From Pseudomonas faucium (lineage in GTDB: Bacteria; Pseudomonadota; Gammaproteobacteria; Pseudomonadales; Pseudomonadaceae): a stretch of DNA of 51,509 nucleotides. The position numbers were made by a program, and so were the translations under genes. The stretch lies in the NCBI RefSeq assembly GCF_021602585.1, contig NZ_BQIP01000011.1, positions 130,413-181,921 on the forward strand. Direction: 5' to 3'. Shown one piece after another: positions 33,356-41,853 of this stretch (position 1 is its first letter; every line of letters begins with the position of its first letter). Below the pieces are notes generated by a model, which was not told the DNA's origin, ran no database searches, and was given only the letters and a program-made list of their open reading frames with translations.

Positions 33356-35392
33356 CTATGAGTAAAGTTTTTCATAGTAGGCTTCTGGGTCCGTTACAAG
33401 GTTGAAGCGCTGTAGAGCATCCTCTCCATCCTCAGTTCTTCGTGTTACCTGCAAAGCCAGTTCCAGACGATTGTGCATATCGAGAAATCTGCGATTACGG
33501 GATAATTCATCCGCAGGTATTCGCGCACTATTATCTTCCATTTGCTTTTCGAATTTTTTCCGCTGTAGCTGTCGCGCCTGCACCCGTTGCGGGTTGATCG
33601 ATTCCAGCAGTTGGTTATGTAGATAGGGTTGATACTCTGACATGAAGTGATTGGTGATACTTACTCGCACTCCTATGCTCGCGTTGCCATAGGGTTTGAA
33701 AAATCTGTCCTTGCCGTCCTTGTCCAAAGAGTTGATCAGGCGCTTCTGTGCCTTTTCAGCGTTCAAACTGTCCGCCTCATCTAGGCTAGGCACTAGATAA
33801 AGCTTGGCTTTTTCTTGAAGTCTGTGCGAGATGGTTGTGTGGTAGGGCGCACCCAACCCCTCCTTGTTTAGATAGGCCGGATACTGCGATCCTCTGCGCT
33901 GGATATGCTGATCAGCCACATAAAACAATGCAATCTCGCCGTGATGGCTAAAAGGATCGCCGTGTTTGACCACTGCGCTAGCAGATAATTTTATTATCGA
34001 CCAGGCAAAACCCAACGTGGTCCCCAGCGGGCCGTATAATTTATACAAATGACTGTCCAAGTCCGCTTCCGGCGGAACGCGCGGGACTAGATCGGAGTCG
34101 TTGACGTGGCGAAAGTGGAGTAGACCACTTAAGCTCCAAACAGCCTTGATTGTAAAGGTGCGCGGCATTCCATAGGTGTGCAGCAGAGGGTTAAGGTGTC
34201 TGAGTGAGGCTGCGTGGATCAGTCCCAGTGCACCCCCCAAACTGTGGCCACATATAAATAGTTGCCTATCTCTTGCACCCTGCGGGATCAGCCTCCCCAA
34301 TTCTCTGGGGTACAGTCTGCTTGCTAGCTGGAATCCATCACGAAATCCTAGGTGTACACGACCTTGATCCGTCAATTCGGGGCAAGGCACACTTGGTTCG
34401 CAACTACCTGTAACCTGCGGTTGAACCGGCCGAAAGGACAGATCGGTAATTAAATCGCCAACCCCATCTGTCTCAGTACCCCGCCAAGCTACCAGTACCT
34501 GAGTTGCACTGATAGCGTAAAACAGCTGAGTATGACCTTCCGGTGGCTCAGCTCTGCTGGTGTCCAACAACTCAGCCACGGCGTAGCGCTCATCGAAGGG
34601 AACATCTGTCACCAGGCAGGGCCAAGCTTGGCCGTTATCCCATACCCGCGGTGTACGTGAAAGATCCGTGCATTGCCGTTCGAAGAACTCCTTGACCGAT
34701 CCCTTATCTAAACCGGGCGACTTACTGTAAGACAAGATACTCATCAAACCTAAGTTGTAAGCGTTCGCGAGGCTGTAATCACGCTGATGGTGAAGCACTA
34801 GAGACCATGCACGTAACGGACATACCTCCAGCACATGACGGCGGTTCAAGTCCTCGTAGCAAACGCTAAAACCTTCATAGTCCGGATCCGGGAAGTGGAA
34901 AGCCGGCGGTGAATCCGGATTCGCCAGCGGAGGGTCGAAATTAGGCAACTGATCGCACAGTTGCCCAATACGCAGGTGGTGGTAACCATGCCCTGCCGCC
35001 TGCGCCTCGTCTTCAATCGGTGAAAACCCTGAACGCTGAGGCCCATGCAGCGGTGTAGGGTTGCCAATTGCAGGCCGTGCAGGCTCGGGTCTTTCAGCAC
35101 GCAGGCGCCTTGTCGACAATTGCTCAGCCAAGGGGTCGGCCGACAACTTCAGGCTGATGCGGATCGGATGCAGACCCTCCAGGCGAATCACGCCTTGGGC
35201 ATCGCTTACCCCGGTGTATACAGGTGCGCAGGCGGCGCGCGTGGCGTCATTTTCGGCGCGATAGGGTATGTTCACCAGCGGTTCGCCCCGTTCGTCGAGC
35301 AGCTGAAACTCCAGCCAGTGTGTTTTCTGTTTGCCACAAATAACCACTTTGCTCGAGCCCAGCGTGTCCGTGCGATGAAGGAATTCATTCAT
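33356..35392 (-). CDS. Class-3 lipase, probable type VI secretion effector (Tle2-like)
   Basis: 678 residues. The N-terminal 90 residues are a beta-rich domain (WLEFQLLDERGEPLVNIPYR, SDAQGVIRLEGL) like those found in Rhs/VgrG-linked cargo. The middle is a Lipase_3 domain with the nucleophile elbow CGHSLGGALG (Ser384) and Asp434 in HVNDSDLVPRVP. The oxyanion region is ISATQVLVAWRGTETDG. The C-terminal 150 residues are helical and charged. No signal peptide. A similar design occurs in the Tle2 phospholipase effectors, with an immunity gene just downstream, as here. No vgrG, PAAR or adaptor gene is in the window, so this is an orphan effector module. The ribosome site is weak. Confidence 0.85.
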   Translation of the reverse strand: MNEFLHRTDTLGSSKVVICGKQKTHWLEFQLLDERGEPLVNIPYRAENDATRAACAPVYTGVSDAQGVIRLEGLHPIRISLKLSADPLAEQLSTRRLRAERPEPARPAIGNPTPLHGPQRSGFSPIEDEAQAAGHGYHHLRIGQLCDQLPNFDPPLANPDSPPAFHFPDPDYEGFSVCYEDLNRRHVLEVCPLRAWSLVLHHQRDYSLANAYNLGLMSILSYSKSPGLDKGSVKEFFERQCTDLSRTPRVWDNGQAWPCLVTDVPFDERYAVAELLDTSRAEPPEGHTQLFYAISATQVLVAWRGTETDGVGDLITDLSFRPVQPQVTGSCEPSVPCPELTDQGRVHLGFRDGFQLASRLYPRELGRLIPQGARDRQLFICGHSLGGALGLIHAASLRHLNPLLHTYGMPRTFTIKAVWSLSGLLHFRHVNDSDLVPRVPPEADLDSHLYKLYGPLGTTLGFAWSIIKLSASAVVKHGDPFSHHGEIALFYVADQHIQRRGSQYPAYLNKEGLGAPYHTTISHRLQEKAKLYLVPSLDEADSLNAEKAQKRLINSLDKDGKDRFFKPYGNASIGVRVSITNHFMSEYQPYLHNQLLESINPQRVQARQLQRKKFEKQMEDNSARIPADELSRNRRFLDMHNRLELALQVTRRTEDGEDALQRFNLVTDPEAYYEKLYS

Positions 35393-35566
35393 AAATTTAT
35401 TATCTATTCCAAAGCGTTGGTATTAAGCGCAGGGTGAAGTTTTAAGTGCGTCGCCAAAGGGTGGGGTTATGGCGAAATTGACTGCTCGATCACGTACTTT
35501 CGAGAGAAGATTCTCATTCCATGAAGGAAGTGTGCTGTTCCGCTGAGGTGATAATCAGGACGACTA

Positions 35567-35840
35567 TCAGGGGTGCGCAGAACTATCAAAGCCAATGAAA
35601 GCGCCGAGCACGGTTCGTTGAGGCTCAATCTGCAGGGCTGGCAACACCAGTAGGCGCACATGGGCGCCGAGCTTACTTTGAGTGCTGTCGAAGACGGGTT
35701 TGTACAGGCTGGGGTCAACGATGCCCTGGGCATTTTTCAAAACTCCACTGCAATGAAGTTTTGAACTTGGCGCACATTTTCTGAACAGGCCAGCCTTCCG
35801 GGGGAATATAGATGTTTCCTACATTTAGCTGAAATTTCTC
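35567..35840 (-). pseudogene. Gene remnant in two frames
   Basis: Minus-strand sequence from 35840 reads EKFQLNVGNIYIPPEGW and continues VQKMCAKFKTSLQ with no start codon. A second frame reads VLKNAQGIVDPSLYKPVFDS, then HVRLLVLPALQIEPQRTV and stops at 35567. Both look like natural protein, so the stretch is probably a decayed 3' end of one or two genes of the effector locus. No family was recognised. Confidence 0.35.
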
Positions 35841-35861
35841 CTACAAATATTTACATGATCC

Positions 35862-35899
35862 GGGCGGGCCCCTTCGCGGGGCAAGCCCGCTCCCACAGG
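35862..35899. repeat. REP variant
   Basis: GGGCGGGCCCC-TTCG-CGGGGCAAGCCCGCTCCCACAGG contains a GC-rich hairpin and the CTCCCACAGG tail of the REP family, with a different palindrome from the GCCGGC type. It lies near the right edge of the island. Confidence 0.65.
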
Positions 35900-36038
35900 C
35901 AGGGCGCTCATGGGCAGTTGTACAAAGTTGTAACAGCGCCCGCCGACGCATCGCTGAATCGCAAAATAAATCCATATAAAACAATGAGATAAATAGATTT
36001 CTCGGCTGTTACACGCCAACCACCCCGGCAATTGCCTC

Positions 36039-36059
36039 CTTACTGAACACTCGTTTAGC
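36039..36059. promoter_or_regulatory. Dyad TGAAC-ACTC-GTTTA, probable TetR operator of the CoA/aru operon
   Basis: Inverted repeat of the same TGWAC-N4-GTTYA form as at 25590. The 21-base blocks agree at 17 positions, including a common CTTACTG lead-in. It lies 46 bp before the first gene of the operon. Confidence 0.6.
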
Positions 36060-36105
36060 ATGAGCCTCAGGTCTTACCCCCAATCACAATAATTCGAGGC
36101 CCGTC

Positions 36106-36897
36106 ATGACCGCTCCGTCGTCCCTACTCACGCAGGTTGAAGCCGGCGTCGCCTGGATCACCCTGAACCGCCCCGAGCAGCGCAACGCGCTGGACATCCC
36201 CACCCTGAAGACGCTGCACGCCACCCTCGAGGCGTACAACAGCGACCCGGCCGTGCGCGTGGTGGTGCTGACCGGCAGCGGCCGCAGCTTCTGCGCCGGC
36301 GCCGACCTTGCCGAATGGGCCGAGGCCGAAGCCCGTGGCGCCCTGGAAACCTATGGCTGGACCGAAACCGCCCACGCCTTGATGCAGTGCCTGCACAATC
36401 TGGACAAACCCACCATCGCCGCCATCAACGGCACCGCCGTCGGCGCCGGCATGGACCTGTCGCTGTGCTGCGACCTGCGCCTGGCCGCCCAGTCGGCGCG
36501 CTTCAAGGCCGGCTACACCAGCATGGCCTACTCGCCGGATGCCGGCGCCAGCTGGCACTTGCCACGCCTGATCGGCAGCGAGCAGGCCAAGCGCCTGCTG
36601 TTCCTCGACGAGCTCTGGGGCGCCGAGCGCGCACTGGCCGCCGGCCTGGTCGGTGAAGTGGTCGCCGACGAGCAGTTGCCCGGCGCCACCGCCGAGCTTG
36701 CCGCACGCCTGGCCCAGGGGCCGACCTTCGCCTTCACCCAGACCAAACGGCTGATCCGCGAGGGCGCCGCGCGCAGCCTCGGCGAACAGCTCAGCGCAGA
36801 GCTCGCCGCCGGCCTGCTCTGCGGGCGCAGCGACGATGGCGCCGAAGCCCTGCGCGCGGCCAGCGAAAAACGCGCACCACGCTTCACCGGCAAGTAA
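36106..36897 (+). CDS. Enoyl-CoA hydratase/isomerase family protein, CoA/aru operon
   Basis: 263-residue crotonase. Oxyanion segments are GRSFCAGADLAEW and NGTAVGAGMDLSLCCD. The second acid position carries Asp in YSPDAGASWHLPRLIG, as in PaaG-type isomerase/hydratases. First gene of a six-gene operon; the acyl-CoA dehydrogenase follows after 36 bases. A TetR-type dyad precedes it. The ATG follows CGAGG. In the operon it would hydrate the enoyl-CoA made by the dehydrogenase; with an arginine-derived acid the substrate would be 4-guanidinocrotonyl-CoA. That assignment rests on context only. Confidence 0.9.
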   Translation: MTAPSSLLTQVEAGVAWITLNRPEQRNALDIPTLKTLHATLEAYNSDPAVRVVVLTGSGRSFCAGADLAEWAEAEARGALETYGWTETAHALMQCLHNLDKPTIAAINGTAVGAGMDLSLCCDLRLAAQSARFKAGYTSMAYSPDAGASWHLPRLIGSEQAKRLLFLDELWGAERALAAGLVGEVVADEQLPGATAELAARLAQGPTFAFTQTKRLIREGAARSLGEQLSAELAAGLLCGRSDDGAEALRAASEKRAPRFTGK

Positions 36898-36933
36898 GCA
36901 CTCACTCATTCCCCGGTTACCCAGGAACAGGCC

Positions 36934-38094
36934 ATGAATTTCCAACTGACCCAAGAACAAGAAATGTTGGTGGATGCCGTACGCAGCTTCGTCGCCAAGG
37001 AGCTGTTGCCCCATGAAGAAGCCGTGGACCGCGCCGATGAAGTGTCCCCGGAGCTCGCCGCGCAGATCCGTGGCAAGGCCATCGCCGCCGGCTTCTATGC
37101 CTTCAACATGCCCGAGGAAGTGGGGGGCGGCGGCCTCGACTACCTGTCCCAGGCACTGATCGAGCGCGAGCTGTCGAAAGTTTCCTGGGCCCTGCACGTG
37201 TTCGTCGCGCGGCCGTCGAAAATCCTCATGGCCTGCACCGGCCAGCAGGTCGAGGACTACCTGCTGCCGTGCATCCGCGGCGAGAAGACCGACTGCTTCG
37301 CCCTGACCGAGCCGGGCGCAGGCTCCGATGCCAACTCGATCAAGACCCGCGCCGTGCGCGAAGGCGACGACTTCGTCATCAACGGCAGCAAGCACTTCAT
37401 CAGCCATGCCGGGCACGCCGATTTCGCCATCGTCTTCGCCGTCACCGACACCTACGAGCACAACGGCAAGAAGCGCAACGCCGTCACCGCCTTGCTGGTC
37501 GACCGCGGCACCCCGGGCATGACCATCCGCCGCGGCCCCAAATGCGTGAGCAACCGCGGCTACCACACCTACGAGCTGTTCTTCGACGACTGCAAGGTGC
37601 CGGCCAGCAAGGTGCTCGGCGAAGTCGGCAAGGGCTGGGAAGTGGCCAACGCCTGGCTCACCGCAGGCCGGGTGATGGTCGCCGCCAACTGCGTCGGCCA
37701 GGCCCAGCGCGCGCTGGATGCGTCGCTGCAATGGGCGGCCGACCGCAAGCAGTTCGGCCAGCCGATCGGCACCTACCAGGGTGTGTCGTTCAAGCTCGCC
37801 GACATGGCCACGCAGATTCGCGCCGCCGAACTGCTGACCCTGCACACCGCCTGGAAGATGGACCAGGGCAGCATGACCGACGGCGAGGCCGGCATGGCCA
37901 AGTTGTTCGCCAGTGAAGTGCTGGGCAAGGTCGCCGACGAGGCGGTGCAGATCTACGGCGGCATGGGCCTGATGGACGAAGGCCCGGTCGAGCGCATCTG
38001 GCGCAACGCGCGGATCGAGCGGATCTGGGAAGGCACCTCGGAGATCCAGCGGCACATCATCTCCCGCGAACTGCTGCGCCCGCTGTTGCGCTGA
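36934..38094 (+). CDS. Acyl-CoA dehydrogenase
   Basis: 386 residues, the usual length. Domains: helical N-terminal (1-115), beta middle (about 120-220) with CFALTEPGAGSDANS and GSKHFISHAGHADF for FAD binding, and helical C-terminal with VQIYGGMGLMDEGPVERIWR and RIWEGTSEIQRHI. The catalytic base is the Glu of IWEGTSE. Electrons would go to the ETF encoded by etfBA. It lies between the crotonase and the ADP-forming acyl-CoA synthetase genes (13 bases to the next), so it should introduce the 2,3-double bond into the acyl-CoA made by that synthetase. Confidence 0.95.
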   Translation: MNFQLTQEQEMLVDAVRSFVAKELLPHEEAVDRADEVSPELAAQIRGKAIAAGFYAFNMPEEVGGGGLDYLSQALIERELSKVSWALHVFVARPSKILMACTGQQVEDYLLPCIRGEKTDCFALTEPGAGSDANSIKTRAVREGDDFVINGSKHFISHAGHADFAIVFAVTDTYEHNGKKRNAVTALLVDRGTPGMTIRRGPKCVSNRGYHTYELFFDDCKVPASKVLGEVGKGWEVANAWLTAGRVMVAANCVGQAQRALDASLQWAADRKQFGQPIGTYQGVSFKLADMATQIRAAELLTLHTAWKMDQGSMTDGEAGMAKLFASEVLGKVADEAVQIYGGMGLMDEGPVERIWRNARIERIWEGTSEIQRHIISRELLRPLLR

Positions 38095-38107
38095 CCGGAG
38101 AATCGCC

Positions 38108-40225
38108 ATGTCGCAAGCCATTCGTGACAACCTCAAACGCCTGCTGGCGCCCCGGCACCTGGCCTTCATCGGTGGGCGCAGCATGGCCCGCGCGCTCAAG
38201 CGCTGCGCCGACGGCGGCTACGCCGGCCAGATGTGGCTGGTGAACCCGCAGCACGCCAGCATCGACGGCGTGCCGTGCGTGGGCAGCGTGGCCGAGCTGC
38301 CCTGCGCGCCGGATGCGGTGTTCATCGCCACCAACCGCGAACTGACCCTGGCCTGTGTCGGCGAGCTCGCCGCCAAAGGCGCGGGCGGGGCGATCTGCTA
38401 CGCCTCGGGCTTCGCCGAAAGCGGCGCCCAGGGCCAGGCCCTGCAACAGCAGCTGCTCGCCGCCGCCGGCGACATGGCGCTGCTCGGGCCCAACTGCTAC
38501 GGCCTGCTCGACTACCTGCACAGTGCGGCCCTGTGGCCCGTGGCCCACGGCGGCAAGGCGGTGGAGAAGGGCGTTGCGGTGCTGACCCAGAGCGGCAACT
38601 TTGCCTACAACCTGTCGATGAGCGACCGCTCGCTGCCGGTGGCCTACATGGCCTCGGTCGGCAACCAGGCGCAGCTGGGCATCGCCGAACTGATGGACGT
38701 GTTGCTCGACGAGCCACGCGTCACCGCCATCGGCCTGCACCTGGAAGGCCTGAAGAACGTGCCAGGCTTCGCCCGCGCCGCCCACAAGGCTTTGGAGAAG
38801 GGCATCCCGATCATCGCGCTGAAAACCGGTGTGTCGCAGATCGGCGCCGAGCTTGCGCTGAGCCACACCAGCTCGCTGTCCGGCTCCGATGCCCTGTACG
38901 ACAGCTTGTTCGAACGCCTGGGGGTGATCCGCGTCAGCGGCCCGGTGAGCTTCGTCGAAACCCTCAAGGCCGCCGCCTGCGGCAACCTGCCCAAGGGCGA
39001 CAGCCTGATCGCGCTGGCCTGCTCGGGCGGCGATGCCGGGCTGATCGCCGACTATTCGGAAAGCAACCACCTGCGCCTGCCGGCCCTGGACGGCAGCCAG
39101 GTCGAGGAACTGGCCCAGGTGCTGCCGGCCTACGCCAACCTGGTCAACCCGCTGGACTTCACCACCGCGATCTGGGGCGACGGCCCGGCCAAGCAACGCA
39201 TGCTCGACAGCGCCCTGCGCAGCGACGCCGACGCGGCGATGCTGGTGCTGGACTACCCGGCCGAATTCACGGGCGAGCGCAAGGAATGCGACCTGCTGCT
39301 GGAGCTGTACTGCGCCGCGCTCCAGCGCCATGGCAAGACCGGCTTCGTTACCTCGGCCTTCCCCGAGCTGCTGCCGGCCAGCGCCCGCGAGCGCTTGCAT
39401 GCTGCCGGCGTGCCGGCGCTGCAAGGGGTGGAGGATGGCCTGGCCGCCTGGGGCCGAGTGGCCCGCTACGCGCAGCAGCGCCAGGCCTTGCTGGCCCTGG
39501 GCGAGTCGGCGCTGGTGCCGCTGTGCCCGCAGGCGCTTGCAGGCGACGGCACGCTGCTCAACGAATGGGAATCGAAACAGGCCCTGCGCGGCTTCGGCCT
39601 GCCGGTTCCGGAGGGCGTGCTGAGCAGCCCGCAGCACGCCCTCGCCGATGCCCGCAAGGTCGGTTTCCCGCTGGTGCTCAAGGCGGTCAGCGCGCAGTTG
39701 CCGCACAAGACCGAGGCCGGCGCCGTGGCGCTGAACCTGGGTGACGAGGCCGCCCTCGGCGCCGCCCTGGGGCAGATGCGCGCACGCATCGGCGCCTACG
39801 CCCCGGGCGTCGGCTTCGACCAGGTGCTGCTCGAGCCCATGGCCGGCGCGCCCTTGGCCGAGCTGATCGTCGGCATCAAGCGCGAGGCGGACTTCGGCCT
39901 GGCGCTGGTGATCGGTGCGGGCGGCATCCTCGTCGAGCTGCTCAAGGACAGCAAGAGCCTGCTGCTGCCGACCACCGACGGCGCCATCCGCAACGCCGTG
40001 CTCGGCCTGCGCAGCGCGGCCTTGCTGCAGGGCTTTCGTGGCAAGCCTGCGGCCGACCTGGACGCCCTGGTCAGCGCCATCCGCGCGGTGGCCGACTACG
40101 CCTGCGAAAACGCCAGCCAGCTCCTGGAGCTGGATGTGAACCCATTGATGGTCGGTGCCAGCGGCACCACCGCGGTCGATGCCTTGATCCGTCTCGGCCA
40201 GGTGCAAGGACATGAACATGACTAA
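38108..40225 (+). CDS. Acyl-CoA synthetase, ADP-forming (acetyl-CoA synthetase type)
   Basis: 705 residues with alpha and beta parts fused. A CoA-binding domain is at 1-130 (AFIGGRSMARALKRC, GPNCYGLLDYL). Two succinyl-CoA-ligase-like domains follow (TQSGNFAYNLSMSD, then SHTSSLSGSDALYDS, whose His is the likely phospho-His). The ATP-grasp domain is at about 480-700 (PLVLKAVSAQLPHKTEAGAV, ADFGLALVIGAGGILVELLK). The enzyme makes acyl-CoA from acid, CoA and ATP with release of ADP and phosphate. ATG follows CCGGAG. In this operon the acid is likely the product of the aldehyde dehydrogenase downstream, possibly 4-guanidinobutyrate. The last codons overlap the aruI start. Confidence 0.92.
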   Translation: MSQAIRDNLKRLLAPRHLAFIGGRSMARALKRCADGGYAGQMWLVNPQHASIDGVPCVGSVAELPCAPDAVFIATNRELTLACVGELAAKGAGGAICYASGFAESGAQGQALQQQLLAAAGDMALLGPNCYGLLDYLHSAALWPVAHGGKAVEKGVAVLTQSGNFAYNLSMSDRSLPVAYMASVGNQAQLGIAELMDVLLDEPRVTAIGLHLEGLKNVPGFARAAHKALEKGIPIIALKTGVSQIGAELALSHTSSLSGSDALYDSLFERLGVIRVSGPVSFVETLKAAACGNLPKGDSLIALACSGGDAGLIADYSESNHLRLPALDGSQVEELAQVLPAYANLVNPLDFTTAIWGDGPAKQRMLDSALRSDADAAMLVLDYPAEFTGERKECDLLLELYCAALQRHGKTGFVTSAFPELLPASARERLHAAGVPALQGVEDGLAAWGRVARYAQQRQALLALGESALVPLCPQALAGDGTLLNEWESKQALRGFGLPVPEGVLSSPQHALADARKVGFPLVLKAVSAQLPHKTEAGAVALNLGDEAALGAALGQMRARIGAYAPGVGFDQVLLEPMAGAPLAELIVGIKREADFGLALVIGAGGILVELLKDSKSLLLPTTDGAIRNAVLGLRSAALLQGFRGKPAADLDALVSAIRAVADYACENASQLLELDVNPLMVGASGTTAVDALIRLGQVQGHEHD

Positions 40226-41825
40226 CCCCACATTGACGGGCGGCCAGGCGCTGGTGCGCCTGTTGGCCAACTACGGCGTCGACACCGTGTTCGGCATCCC
40301 CGGCGTGCACACCCTGGAGCTCTACCGCGGCCTGCCCGGCAGCGGCATCCGCCACGTGCTCACCCGCCACGAGCAGGGCGCAGGCTTCATGGCCGATGGT
40401 TATGCGCGGGTCAGCGGCAAGCCGGGGGTGTGTTTCATCATCACCGGCCCCGGCGTGACCAACGCGGCCACCGCCATCGGCCAGGCCTATGCCGACTCGA
40501 TCCCGATGCTGGTGATTTCCAGCGTCAACCACACCGCGAGCCTGGGCAAAGGCTGGGGCTGCCTGCACGAAACCCAGGACCAGCGCGCCATGACCGCGCC
40601 GATCACCGCCTTCTCGGCCGTGGCCCTGAAGGCCGAGGACCTGCCCGAGCTGGTCGCCCGTGCCTACGCCGTGTTCGACAGCGAACGCCCGCGCCCGGTG
40701 CACATCTCGGTGCCGCTGGACGTGCTGGCAGCGCCGGTGGCGCGGGACTGGAGCCATGAAGTGGTGCGCCGCCCCGGTCGCGGCCCGGCCAATACCGAGA
40801 GCCTGGAGCTGGCCGCCAGCAAGCTGGCGGCGGCCAAGCGCCCGATGATCATCGCCGGCGGTGGCGCGTTGCAGGCGGCTGCCGAGCTGCAACTGTTGAG
40901 CAAGCGCCTGGCCGCGGCGTTCTTCACCAGCGTCGCTGGCAAAGGGCTGGCGCCGCTGGACTCGCCACTCAATGCCGGCTCCACTCTGTGCGTGGAGCCG
41001 GGCTGGGAGTTGATCGCCGAGGCCGATGTGGTGCTGGCGGTCGGCACCGAGATGGCCGACACCGACTTCTGGCGCGAGCGTTTGCCGCTGAACGGCGAGT
41101 TGCTGCGGGTGGACATCGACCCGCGCAAGTTCAACGACTTCTACCCCTGCGCGGTGGCGTTGCAGGGCGATGCCAAGCAGACCGTGGCAGCGCTGCTCGA
41201 GCACCTGCCCGATTCCTCGCGCGATGCCACCCAGGCCAGTGCCGCCGTGGCGCGCCTGCGCACTGCGGTGAAGGCAAGCCACGGCCCGTTGCAGTCGATC
41301 CACCAGGCGATCCTCGCGCGCATCGCGGCAGCGCTGCCGGACAATGCCTTCATCAGCACCGACATGACCCAGCTGGCCTACACCGGCAACTACGTGTTCA
41401 ACAGCCGCGCGCCGCGCAGCTGGCTGCACCCGACCGGCTACGGCACCCTCGGCTACGGCCTGCCGGCCGGTATCGGCGGGATGTTCGGCAGCGACGACCG
41501 CCCGGGCCTGGTGCTGGTGGGCGACGGCGGCTTCCTCTACACCGCGCAGGAGCTGGCCACCGCCGTCGAGGAGCTGGACCGCCCGCTGGTGGTGCTGCTG
41601 TGGAACAACGACGCACTCGGCCAGATCCGCGACGACATGCTCAACCTGGACATCGAGCCCATCGGCGTGCTGCCGCGCAACCCGGACTTCGCAGGCCTGG
41701 CCCGCGCATTCGGCTGCACGGTGGCCCAGCCGCAGAGCCTCGACGAACTGCAACGGGACTTGCGCGGCGGCTTCGCCCGCAACGGCGTGACCCTGATCGA
41801 GCTCAAGCACGCCTGCGCGCGCTGA
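40218..41825 (+). CDS. aruI: ThDP-dependent 2-oxo acid decarboxylase, 5-guanidino-2-oxopentanoate type (AruI-like)
   Basis: 535 residues. ThDP enzyme with catalytic Glu52 in LTRHEQGAGFMADGYARVSG. The ThDP/Mg motif is VGDGGFLYTAQELATAVEEL ending in LLWNND. The central domain is intact. AruI decarboxylates 2-ketoarginine (5-guanidino-2-oxopentanoate) to 4-guanidinobutyraldehyde. The assignment rests on family likeness and on the neighbour aruH, which encodes the arginine:pyruvate transaminase that makes that substrate. I chose ATG 40218, seven bases after AAGGA; ATG 40212 is too close to it. The start overlaps the synthetase gene by eight bases. Other 2-oxo acids cannot be excluded. Confidence 0.85.
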   Translation: MTNPTLTGGQALVRLLANYGVDTVFGIPGVHTLELYRGLPGSGIRHVLTRHEQGAGFMADGYARVSGKPGVCFIITGPGVTNAATAIGQAYADSIPMLVISSVNHTASLGKGWGCLHETQDQRAMTAPITAFSAVALKAEDLPELVARAYAVFDSERPRPVHISVPLDVLAAPVARDWSHEVVRRPGRGPANTESLELAASKLAAAKRPMIIAGGGALQAAAELQLLSKRLAAAFFTSVAGKGLAPLDSPLNAGSTLCVEPGWELIAEADVVLAVGTEMADTDFWRERLPLNGELLRVDIDPRKFNDFYPCAVALQGDAKQTVAALLEHLPDSSRDATQASAAVARLRTAVKASHGPLQSIHQAILARIAAALPDNAFISTDMTQLAYTGNYVFNSRAPRSWLHPTGYGTLGYGLPAGIGGMFGSDDRPGLVLVGDGGFLYTAQELATAVEELDRPLVVLLWNNDALGQIRDDMLNLDIEPIGVLPRNPDFAGLARAFGCTVAQPQSLDELQRDLRGGFARNGVTLIELKHACAR

Positions 41826-41853
41826 GCCCATCCCGCACAACAGGATACTAGCC

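Larger units (their letters stand above)
35393..36105. other. Intergenic region at the right edge of the accessory island
   Basis: 713 bases with no intact gene. It holds coding-like debris on the minus strand (35567-35840), a REP variant (35862-35899), A+T-rich sequence, and the operator and promoter region of the CoA operon (36039-36105). Confidence 0.6.
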
